DNA of 64,000 bases. It comes from Flemingiibacterium sp045578725 (GTDB lineage: Bacteria; Bacillota; Clostridia; Oscillospirales; CAG-272). Below the pieces are notes generated by a model. The model saw only the letters and a program-made list of their open reading frames with translations, was not told where the DNA came from and did no database searches. The DNA is taken from positions 22,792 through 86,791 of the forward strand of contig JAZNKS010000041.1 of NCBI GenBank assembly GCA_045578725.1, given 5' to 3'. This document shows, piece by piece, positions 17,899-27,500 of this stretch (position 1 is its first letter; every line of letters starts with the position of its first letter). Made by a program: the position numbers and the translations under genes.

Positions 17899-18947
17899 GA
17901 AAGAGCAAGGCCGCTGTACCGGCCCAGATCTCGATTCTGACGGTGGATGACGATCCGATCATCACCTCAACGATCAAGGATTATTTTGAGCGCCTCGGCT
18001 ATGAGGTGGATATCGAAAACAACCCGGTGAATGCCGTGGAACGGGTTCGCACGGGGCATTACGATATCATGCTGCTCGACTTTCTGATGACGCCCATCTG
18101 CGGCGATCAGGTGGTCGAGGAGATCCGCAAATTCAACAAGGATCTCTTTATCGTCCTGCTGACCGGTCACAAAAGCATGGCGCCTCCGGTCAAAACCATC
18201 CGCCAACTGGATATCCAGGGCTATTATGAAAAGGATGACCGCTTCGATCAGCTGGAGCTGTGGGTGGAATCCTGTGTCAAATCCATAAGGCATCTGCGCA
18301 CGATCCGTTCCTATCAGAAGGATCTGATGAACGCCTATCTGCAGACCATCGATACCCTTCGATCGGTCGTTGAGGCGCGGGATTCCGAAACGCGCGGTCA
18401 TTCCGAGCGGGTGTCAAAGCTCGCCGGCGCGCTGGCTCTCCGGATCGGCCTCACCCAAGCTGAGGCGGAGCGGATTTCCACCGCCGGACTCTTCCATGAT
18501 ATCGGCAAGATTGCCGTTCCCGATGCGATTCTTCTCAAGCGCGGACCGCTTACGGAGGAGGAATTTGCGCAGATTAAGCTTCATCCTGTCAGCGGCGAGT
18601 CGATTCTGTCCACCTTCACGCCATTTTCGGATCTTCTTCCGACCGTCCGCCATCATCATGAAAGGCTGGATGGAAGCGGCTATCCCGATCACCTGAAGGC
18701 GGAGGAGATCCCGGTCGGTGCCAGAGTGATCGCCGTGGCCGATTCCTTCGATGCAATGGTTTCCAACCGCACCTATCGCAGGGGGCTGTCGGTCGATACG
18801 GCCCTCGAGGAATTGAAGCGTTCCCGCGGTCTGCAGTTTGACGGAGCGATTGTCGATGCCTTTCTTGCGATGCGGGAGGAAATGGGCGAAGCGATGTTTG
18901 ACCGTACCTTCTGTGCTCATACGCTGGATGCCGGAGGTGAAGCATGA
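17895..18947 (+). CDS. Response regulator with HD-GYP c-di-GMP phosphodiesterase output
   Basis: 350 residues. The REC domain (about 14-125) has the acidic DDD cluster and phospho-acceptor Asp at about 62 (MLLDFLM). The output is an HD-GYP domain: HD pair in LFHDIGK (about 201-202), then HHERLDGSGYP, a full GYP motif, and ADSFDAM. Such enzymes hydrolyse c-di-GMP to pGpG or GMP. REC Thr and Lys positions appear conserved (LLTGHKS), though the Lys region before QGYYEKDDRF is somewhat altered. ATGA overlaps couple it to both the kinase and the ligase. It is the predicted partner of the kinase at 16015 and the counterpart of the GGDEF protein at 7787. Confidence 0.92.
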   Translation: MRKSKAAVPAQISILTVDDDPIITSTIKDYFERLGYEVDIENNPVNAVERVRTGHYDIMLLDFLMTPICGDQVVEEIRKFNKDLFIVLLTGHKSMAPPVKTIRQLDIQGYYEKDDRFDQLELWVESCVKSIRHLRTIRSYQKDLMNAYLQTIDTLRSVVEARDSETRGHSERVSKLAGALALRIGLTQAEAERISTAGLFHDIGKIAVPDAILLKRGPLTEEEFAQIKLHPVSGESILSTFTPFSDLLPTVRHHHERLDGSGYPDHLKAEEIPVGARVIAVADSFDAMVSNRTYRRGLSVDTALEELKRSRGLQFDGAIVDAFLAMREEMGEAMFDRTFCAHTLDAGGEA

Positions 18948-20590
18948 AGAATTATCCGCTGAATCCGGTGGAGTACTATTCCACCTTTCATGAAATGATC
19001 GAGCGCCTGCCCGAGGGGCGGGAGGATGCGATGGCCATATCCTGGTTCAGCCGCAAGGGCGAGAAGCAGGGCGTAACGCTCGGCCGACTGCGAGAGGATG
19101 TGAGAAGCCTGAAGGCTTATCTTGCAGCCCATTCGCTGGCCGGCAAAAATATCGCAATCCTCGGCGAAAACAGCTATGAATGGCTGGTTGTCTTCTTTGC
19201 TGTGACCGGATCTGCCGGCACAGCGGTCTGTGTGGATATCGAGCAGTCGGACGATACGATTCGTCAGATGCTGGACATGACCGATGCCGCGGCGATTTTC
19301 TTCGCCCCCTCGATGGAGGAAATCTGCCTCTCGCAGCAAAAGGGCCTTCAGCCCATGGGCGGCGCCAGAACCTTCCCGATGAACAGCCGGGATCTGGAAG
19401 CCCTTCTCTCGGAGGGCGCAAAGATCCGTAAGGATCAGCCCGAACTCCCGATTCCCGAGCCGACCGGGGATTCGATTGCATCCATTGTCTTCACATCGGG
19501 CACGACCAGCTATTCAAAGCCGGTCATGCTCTCAAACAAGGCGATCTTAACCAATGCCTCGGATGCGCTGGCCAATGTCGCCATCGGCGAAACGGCGTTC
19601 ACCTCGCTCCCGTTTTATCACACCTACGGGATGACCTGCTCGGTGCTGTCCATGCTGATCGGCAAGGCGCATCTGTATATCAACGGCAGCCTGAAGACGG
19701 TGATGCGGGATATCCAGCTGGCCCATCCCCACACCATGCTGACCGTGCCGCTGATGCTGGAAACGATCCACAGCAAAATGTGGATGGCGGCCCGCGAGAA
19801 GGGAATGGAAGGGAAGCTGAAGCTTCTCCTCTCCCTCCGCCGCTGCGCATCGGCTATCGGCATCCAAAAGCCGGGCCGTGTGCTGGATGACCTGCGCGAG
19901 AAGGTCTTCGGCGGCATCCGGCTGATTATCTGCGGCGGCGCGCATATGAATCCCGATATCATGCGCACCTTCGGCTATATGGGTGTGCAGGTTTTGCAGG
20001 GCTACGGCATCACGGAATGCGCCCCGCTGGTCAGCGTCAATCGCAATAAGGCCAACAAATTCGAAACGGTCGGCCTCTGCTCACCTCATTGCGAGATCAA
20101 AATTGAGGACGGCGAGATTTTCGTCCGCGGTGCGAATGTGATGAGCGGCTATTACAAGATGCCCGAGCTGACAGAAGAGGTCATGCGGGACGGCTGGTTT
20201 GCGACCGGCGATGTCGGCTATCTGGATAAGGACGGGTTCCTCACGATCACCGGCCGCAAAAAGAATCTGATCGTTTTCAAGAACGGCAAGAAGCTCTCCC
20301 CGGAAAAGCTGGAGGAGCTTCTGCGCCAGATTCCGCTGGTGCAGGATGTGGTGGTCTACGGCGCGCTGAGCGGTCTTTCGACTGACGATGTGCAGGTGGC
20401 GACCAGCATTTATCCGAATAAGGAAAAATGCGGGGACATGATGCAGTATGAGATTTTAGAGGTTATCCAGAACGAAATCAACCGGATCAACAGGAGTCTG
20501 CCGCTCTATCAGCAGATTCAGATGGTCAACATCCGCCAGACGGAGTTCTCCAAGACCGCTCTGCAGAAGATCAAGCGGCATCTGGTTTGA
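18944..20590 (+). CDS. Stand-alone acyl-AMP ligase (FadD/ANL superfamily), probable NRPS lipo-initiation enzyme
   Basis: 548 residues with the ANL fold. The P-loop is TSGTTSYSKPVMLS, where the usual G-x-x-KG is changed to SYSKP although the Lys is kept. Other motifs are GYGITECAP, GWFATGDVGYLDKDGFLTITGRKKN and a C-terminal catalytic Lys in FSKTALQKIKR. This layout is that of fatty acyl-CoA/acyl-ACP synthetases rather than amino-acid A domains. The gene is coupled by ATGA to the response regulator and followed by an acyl carrier protein. The natural reading is activation of a fatty acid and transfer to that ACP for the NRPS starter C domain. An ordinary acyl-CoA ligase is the alternative. Confidence 0.85.
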   Translation: MKNYPLNPVEYYSTFHEMIERLPEGREDAMAISWFSRKGEKQGVTLGRLREDVRSLKAYLAAHSLAGKNIAILGENSYEWLVVFFAVTGSAGTAVCVDIEQSDDTIRQMLDMTDAAAIFFAPSMEEICLSQQKGLQPMGGARTFPMNSRDLEALLSEGAKIRKDQPELPIPEPTGDSIASIVFTSGTTSYSKPVMLSNKAILTNASDALANVAIGETAFTSLPFYHTYGMTCSVLSMLIGKAHLYINGSLKTVMRDIQLAHPHTMLTVPLMLETIHSKMWMAAREKGMEGKLKLLLSLRRCASAIGIQKPGRVLDDLREKVFGGIRLIICGGAHMNPDIMRTFGYMGVQVLQGYGITECAPLVSVNRNKANKFETVGLCSPHCEIKIEDGEIFVRGANVMSGYYKMPELTEEVMRDGWFATGDVGYLDKDGFLTITGRKKNLIVFKNGKKLSPEKLEELLRQIPLVQDVVVYGALSGLSTDDVQVATSIYPNKEKCGDMMQYEILEVIQNEINRINRSLPLYQQIQMVNIRQTEFSKTALQKIKRHLV

Positions 20591-20610
20591 GGAAAGGTTT
20601 ATATTATATT

Positions 20611-20853
20611 ATGGAAGAAAAGCTGTTTGACGTGATCGCGGATATCGTGTTCAGCGTGACCGGAAAGAAGGGGCTTGTCATGGAAACGGATTTTGTCAAG
20701 GATCTGGGTCTGACCTCCTTCGATGTCATGAACATGGTCTGCGAATTTGAGGATCGCTTCGACTGCGAGATCCCGACAAGAGATGTCTGGAAGCTTCACC
20801 GCGTGAAGGATGTCATCGAGTATATGATAAAAAAAGGAATTACCGAAGTGTGA
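20611..20853 (+). CDS. Acyl carrier protein, last gene of the NRPS operon
   Basis: 80 residues from the ATG at 20611; a TTG at 20587 would add eight residues and overlap the ligase stop. The sequence fits a four-helix ACP: acidic helices, LGLTSFDVMNMVCEFEDRF, then the IPTRDVWKLHRVKDVIEYM helix. The phosphopantetheine Ser is in TSF rather than the usual DSL. Short acidic character and position directly after the acyl-AMP ligase indicate that it carries the acyl starter for the NRPS, not housekeeping fatty-acid synthesis. A terminator follows at once. Confidence 0.85.
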   Translation: MEEKLFDVIADIVFSVTGKKGLVMETDFVKDLGLTSFDVMNMVCEFEDRFDCEIPTRDVWKLHRVKDVIEYMIKKGITEV

Positions 20854-20861
20854 ATCGGGTG

Positions 20862-20907
20862 CCGCCCGGCGAGATGCTCCAACGAGTGTCAGCCGGACGG
20901 TTTTTTT
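20862..20907 (+). terminator. Terminator of the SARP-NRPS operon
   Basis: CCGCCCGGC (20862-20870) pairs with GCCGGACGG (20892-20900) with one mismatch, across a 21-nt loop, then seven T. The long loop is unusual but the U-tract is clear. Confidence 0.75.
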
Positions 20908-20930
20908 GAAAAAATTGGGGATCAAATGAA

Positions 20931-20966
20931 AATGTGACCGATTTCATGACCGGGATGTGGTATACT
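20931..20966 (+). promoter_or_regulatory. Direct-repeat promoter P1: TGTGAC-N6-CATGAC-N10-TATACT
   Basis: TGTGAC at 20933-20938 and CATGAC at 20945-20950 have a 12-bp period. TATACT at 20961-20966 lies exactly 10 bp after the second element. There is no ordinary -35 hexamer; the second repeat sits near the -35 position. The same geometry precedes 21527, 27833 and 28360. It lies directly after the NRPS operon terminator. Confidence 0.75.
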
Positions 20967-20996
20967 GATACCAAGAAAACCAAAAGAGGTGAAATT

Positions 20997-21401
20997 TTGA
21001 AAACGGATCTTTACAGCAACGTGTTCCGGACGACCTTACTATGTGTTGACAGCTATGAAAACCGGGTTCTGAAGGGCCGTTTCATCAATGCGTATTACGA
21101 AAGCAGTGTCCCATTCGAGAGCACGATGGACTTCCTGTTGAAAATGGATACAATGCTCGAGGAGATGAATACACCGCAGTCCTTCTCCCAGCGGCGTACC
21201 TTCAGAAAGGATGCCGCACGGCCTGCCCCTCAGACATCCCCGAACGATATTCAGCCGGGCTCGCTTGCGACCTTTACGCTTCGGATTCTCTTCCGCCAGA
21301 ATGCAAGCTGGCAGGGATCCCTCTGCTGGAATGAGAAGGAGCAGTCCGAGAGCTTCCGGAGTGTTCTGGAGCTGCTGCTGCTGATTGACAGCGCGCTCTG
21401 A
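20997..21401 (+). CDS. Uncharacterised small protein with FRQNASWQG motif, copy 1
   Basis: 135 residues from a TTG at 20997, chosen because AGAGGT (20985-20990) is spaced correctly and the P1 -10 box at 20961 excludes the upstream ATG at 20934. No signal peptide or membrane helix. The C-terminal 47 residues match the paralogue at 27833 at about 41 positions, including LATFTLR, LFRQNASWQGSL and FRSVLELLLLIDSAL. An N-terminal strand pair (YENRVLKGRF) and PQSFSQRRTFRK are also shared. I recall similar sequences in other gut Clostridia but know of no function. A cytosolic regulator or accessory factor of the adhesin is possible, since each copy directly precedes one. Confidence 0.8.
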   Translation: MKTDLYSNVFRTTLLCVDSYENRVLKGRFINAYYESSVPFESTMDFLLKMDTMLEEMNTPQSFSQRRTFRKDAARPAPQTSPNDIQPGSLATFTLRILFRQNASWQGSLCWNEKEQSESFRSVLELLLLIDSAL

Positions 21402-21443
21402 CAAATTCACGGATTTGATAATATTTCTTTGAAAATGAGTTGA

Positions 21444-21479
21444 AATGTGTCCCAATCTGTGACCGTGAATGGATACAAT
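21444..21479 (+). promoter_or_regulatory. Direct-repeat promoter P2: TGTGTC-N6-TGTGAC-N10-TACAAT (adhesin 1)
   Basis: TGTGTC at 21446-21451, TGTGAC at 21458-21463 and TACAAT at 21474-21479 show the same 12-bp period and 10-bp gap as P1. The -10 end is 47 bp before the adhesin ATG, the same distance as in adhesin 2. Confidence 0.75.
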
Positions 21480-21526
21480 GAGAGTGTAAGATAAGAAATA
21501 TCCCCAGAAAAGGAGGAAATATACGA

Positions 21527-24500
21527 ATGAAAAAAGCCCTTGTGCTTTTCCTGACAATCGTTATGATGATTCAGTGCCTGCCGCTGAATCTGGCTCTGGC
21601 AGCAGCCGAGATCCCCAAGGAGCCCAATGTATGGCACGGCGACAGCGTCAGCATGGATGTAACGGCCGGTGAGAACGGTTATACCTTCATGTCCTGGTAT
21701 TTCGGCCCCTATGCATCCTATGAGATGAGCAACCACATGGTCAATCCTTCGGGAGCACCGGACGGTCAGGAGATCCCCCAGCTGCTGGTTCTGGTGCCGG
21801 CCGACCGCGACTATACCTGGTCGCCGAACGGTCTGTATGAGCTGGGTGCCAGCAACTATGAGGCTTTGTACTGCTGCGACATCCAAACCGGCTACGGCAA
21901 GCAGATTTACTACCGCCGGATGAATCTTGAGGACAGCGGATACTACGATGCCGAACGCGCCCGCCATATCCGCGGCCTGCTCCTGAATTCCTATCCCTAT
22001 GTCAGCCTGGAAACCATGAAGGCGAATCTGAAGGCGGCCGGTTTTCCCTATGCCGATGAGCTGACCCGCTCCGAAATCATCGCGGCGGTTCAGACGGCGG
22101 TCTGGTCCTTTGCCAACGATGCGACCAACTATGTTTACTTCCGCTCCTTCAACGTTCCGGACAATACCCAGTGGGGCGGCTGCATTCACGATTACACCAA
22201 CGAAATGCAGCCGATCTGGTGGGCGACCGGCAATCGGAATTTAACGTATCCTGCCGACAATGAGGATGCCGCCGAATGCGGCGAGCGGATCAATGCGCTG
22301 ATTGCCTATCTGCGCACGCTGGAGCCGAAGGATCCTTCCGACAACGGTGTTGTCATCACGAATATGAAGATCCTCGATTCCATCCCGGTCTTTGAGCGGG
22401 AGAATACCTTCACCGCGATCATCCGCGTGGAGCTGAATTCCTCCGGATCCGGATCGATGGACGATCTGGAGCTTGGCTTTTATGTCGGCGATGAGAAGGT
22501 GGATTCCGCAACGATCACCTACGGAACCAATGTCTACGATTTCATGATCGAGGTCGGTGCCGGCCAGACCGTTAAGGCGGCCGCATCCGGCAAACAGATG
22601 CTCCCCACCGGCGTATACTTCTATGAAGCGGACGGCGGATGGGAGGTTTCCCAGTCGCTGGTCGGCGTGACCGGCGGTCTGACCGATATCTACACCGAGG
22701 CCGAGGTAACGCTGGATGTTCCCCCGACTCCGGTGAAGGCCGATATCACCCTTCGCAAGGTGAGCACTCTCGGCCATGTACTCCCCGGTGTATCCTTTGA
22801 GCTGTATGCGTCCTCCGGCTCCGTTCCGGTGAAGATCGATACCTACACCACCAATGCGGACGGCGTTCTGACGGTTTCCAATCTTCTGCCCGGCTCCTAT
22901 GAGCTGGCGGAGGTCGGTGCGCCCTTCGGTCACCATCCGCTGGCTGAATCTGTCGCCTTCACGGTGAACGATGACGGTGAGGTTACCGTCACACGAAACG
23001 GCGAGATTGACGAGGCTGACGGCGCGATCGTTGTCACCAATGCACACGAAACCGTATCCGTATCCGGCTTCAAGACCTGGAATGACGACGATGACCGCGA
23101 CGGCATCCGTCCGGATTCCATCACCGTGACCCTGTATGCCGACGGCGAGGAGTTCGATTCCCGCACCGTCCGCGAGGCTGACAACTGGGCATGGAGCTTT
23201 GACAATCTGCGCAAGTATGATGATGCCAACAACGAGATCTCCTACACCGTCAGCGAGAGCGCGGTTGAGGGCTATGTAACCTCGACAAGCGGCAGCCAGA
23301 TCATCAATACCCACAATCCCGAAACCGTCGAAATCGAGGGCCAAAAGACGTGGGAGGACGATGATAACCGCGACGGCATCCGTCCCGGATCCATCACCGT
23401 CAATCTGCTGGCCGACGGCGTGAAGGTCGATTCCGTCACCGTCACGGCTGAAGATGGCTGGGCATGGAGCTTCAGGAATCTCTACAAGTACCGCGACGGC
23501 GGCACGGAGATTGTCTACACCGTAACCGAGGAATCCGTTGACGGATACACCGGGGAAGTGAAGGAGTTCGATATTATCAATACCCACACGCCCGAAACCG
23601 TGAAGGTTGAGGGAGCCAAGAGCTGGGAGGACGACGATGACCGCGACGGCATCCGTCCCGAATCCATCACCGTGAATCTGCTGGCTGATGGCGAGAAGAT
23701 CGATTTTGCCGTTGTGACGGCCGAAGACGGCTGGGCATGGAGCTTCACGGGGCTTCCGAAGTACCGCGACGGCGGTATTCCGATTGTCTATTCCGTCAAC
23801 GAGGAAGCTGTCGAAGACTATGAAACGGATGTCAACGGCTATAACATCACCAACACGCACAATCCCGAAACCGTGAAGGTCGAGGGCTCCAAGACATGGA
23901 AGGACGATAACAACCGCGACGGCAAGCGCCCGATGAGCATCACCGTCGAGCTTCTGGCAGACGGTAAGGTTATTGACTCAAGGTCGGTCAGCGCCGTTGA
24001 AGGCTGGGCGTGGAAGTTTACCGATCTTCCGAAGTACCGCGATCACGGCGTGAAAATCGTCTATGAAATCCGCGAGAGCGGTGTGGATGGCAGATACCGC
24101 TCCTCGGTAAACGGCTATGACATTGCCAACACCTATGAGCCCGAGAAGATCGAAATCGAGGGCGAAAAGACCTGGGACGATGACAATGACCGCGACGGCA
24201 TCCGCCCGGATTCCATCCTTGTCAGGCTTCTGGCTGACGGCAAGGTGGTCAGAGAGCAGACCGTCACCGAGTCGCAGGACGGCAGCTGGACATGGAGCTT
24301 CACCGACCTGTACAAATACCGCGACGGCGGACGGGAGATTGTCTACACCGTTGAGGAAGTAACCCCTCCGCTTTATCGGGCATCGGTAACCGGCTTTGAT
24401 ATCACCAACCGCTACACGCCCGAAACGGTTGACATCTCCGGTAAGAAAAACTGGAACGATAAAAACAATCAGGACGGCGTACGCCCCGATTCCATCACCG

Positions 24501-27500
24501 TGAATCTGCTGGCGGACGGCGTGACGGTCGATTCCGTCACCGTAAGTGAGAAGGACGGCTGGAAGTGGAATTTCACCGGTCTTCCCAAGTACCGCGATCA
24601 CGGCACCCCGATTGTTTATTCCGTTTCGGAGGAGCCGGTGGACGGCTATTCGGCATTCGTGACCGATTATGACATCACCAACTCCTACACGCCCGGCAAG
24701 ACCTCGGTATCCGGCACCAAGACATGGATGGATGACAATGACCGCGACGGTAAGCGTCCCTCTTCGATCACCGTGAAGCTGTTTGCCGATGGAAAATTCA
24801 TCGATTCGCAGACGGTAACGCCCGATAAGGACGGCAAGTGGAGCTGGAGCTTCACCGGCCTTGACAAGTACCGCGATCAGGGCAAGGAGATTGTCTACAC
24901 CGTGGCCGAGGAGAAGATTCCCCTCTACGACAGCAAGGTAAACGGCTATAACATCACAAACAGCTATACACCCGAAACCGTAAAGGTCGAGGGGAAGAAG
25001 ACCTGGGCCGACGATAACAACCGCGACGGCATCCGTCCCGGATCCATCACCGTCAATCTGCTGGCCGACGGCAAGCCTGTGAAGAATGCCGTTGTAACGG
25101 CCGAGGACGGCTGGGCATGGAGCTTTACGGATCTGCCGAAGTTCCGCGATCACGGCATCGAGATTGTCTACACCGTGACCGAGGATGAAATCAGCGGCTA
25201 CACGGCCGAGGTGACCGGATTTAACATCACCAATACCCACGAGCCGGCCCGCACGGTTGTCAGCGGCCAAAAAATGTGGCTTGACGATAACGACCGCGAC
25301 GGTATCCGCCCCGAATCGATCACCGTAAGCCTTCTGGCCGACGGAAAGGTCATCGAGGAGCGCACCGTCAAGGCGGATAAGGACGGTAAGTGGAGCTGGC
25401 GCTTCACCGATCTGTACAAGTACCGCGACAACGGAACGCCGATCGTCTACACGGTCCGCGAGAATGCCGTCAAGGAATACAAACCCGAATACGATGGCTG
25501 GAGCGTGACCAACACCCACACGCCCGAAACGGTCAAGGTCGAGGGACAGAAGACCTGGGCCGACGATAACAACCGCGACGGCAAGCGCCCGGTATCCATC
25601 ACCGTAAGCCTGCTGGCAGACGGTAAGGTGATCGATTCCCGGACCGTCACCGCCGACAAGGACGGCAGGTGGAGCTGGAGCTTTACGGATCTGCCGAAAT
25701 ACCGCGATCACGGCATCGAGATTGTCTACACCGTATCGGAAGCGGAGATTGCCGGCTACATCGCCGAGGTGAAGGGCTACGATATCACCAACACCTACAG
25801 CACCGAAAAGGTTTCCGTATCGGGAACCAAGACCTGGCGCGACAATGACAATCAGGACGGCAAGCGCCCCGCATCCGTCACCGTCAATCTGTTTGCTGAC
25901 GGCGTAAAGGTGAAATCGCTGAAGGTCACAGCCGGGGATGGCTGGCGCTACACCTTCACGGAGCTTCCGAAGTTCCGCGATCAGGGCAAGGCGATTGTCT
26001 ACACCGTGGACGAGGAGCCGGTGGATGGCTATACCGCCAGAGCGACCGGCTATGACATCACCAACACCCATCTGCCGGAGCAGACCTCCGTTACCGTTCA
26101 CAAGGTATGGCGGGATGCCTCCAATGCGGACGGTATGCGCCCCGATTCCGTAACCGTAAGACTTCTGGCTGACGGGGAATTCACCGGCGAGACTCTTGTC
26201 CTTAGCGAAGCCAACGGCTGGATTGCCGCCTTCGGCTACATGGATAAGTACAAAAACGGCCGCGAGATTCACTACACCGTCGAGGAGATTGTGCCCGAGG
26301 GCTATACCTCCGTCATCTACGGAGAGCCGGCCGGCGGCTACATGATCGCCAATATCCGCCATGAGGAAACCACCGATCTTCCCGCTATGAAGGTATGGAA
26401 TGACGATGAGGATGCTGCGGGTCTGCGCCCCGATTCTGTCACCGTGCTTCTGCTGGCCGATGGCAGGGAAACCGGACTTTCCCTGACCCTGAACAAAGCA
26501 AACGGCTGGAAGGGCAGCTTTGACGGCCTTCCCATGAAGGCAGACGGCAAGGATGTCGTCTACACCGTTAAGGAAATTGTCCCGGATGGCTATACCTCCG
26601 CGATCACAGGCGATTCCAATGGCTTTGTGATCACCAACACCGTGATTCCGCCCGAGCCGCCGAAGAAGATTTCCGTTCCCGTTGAAAAAATCTGGGCAAC
26701 GGATGAGAAGCATCCCACCGAAATCCGTGTCCGTCTGCTGGCAGACGGCGAGGATGCCGGACGGAGCCTGATTCTTGACGAAACAAACGGCTGGAAGGGA
26801 AGCTTTACCGATCTCGACGAAACCGCTGACGGCAAGGCGATTGTCTACACGGTCATGGAAGATATCCCGGAGGGCTATACCGCCGAAATCACCGGCAGCG
26901 CCGCCGAGGGCTTTGTCATCACCAACACGAAGCTGCCCGAGCGGATCGACATCGCCGGCCACAAGATCTGGATGGATGACAACAATGCCGAAGGTCTCCG
27001 CCCCGGCTATATCAACATCCACCTCTGGGCCGATGATCTGGTCATTGCCACGAAGCGCGTCACCGCCGCCGATGGCTGGGCATGGCGCTTCACCGATCTG
27101 CCCGCATCGAAGGACGGCAGGGCGATTGCGTACCGCATCAGCGAGGACGCCGTTGCCGACTATGAAACCTCCTATGAGGGATACAACGTTACCAACACGC
27201 TGAAGGCGGAACCCCTCACGGATATCCCGGTCCGCAAGCTCTGGGATGATCTTGACAACGCGATGCTCGCACGCCCGGATTCCATCATCATCGATCTGCT
27301 GGCAAACGGTTCACCGACCGGACAGATTCTGAAGCTGGATGAGAGCAACGGCTGGGCCTCCGCCTTCACCGGCCTTCCGCTGACGGATGAAGACGGTGAT
27401 CCGATCGTGTACACCGTGAAGGAGCGGGAAGTGCCCTCCTACATCGCCAGTGTCCGCGGTAATATCACCGATGGCTTCGTCATCACCAACAGCTATTCCG

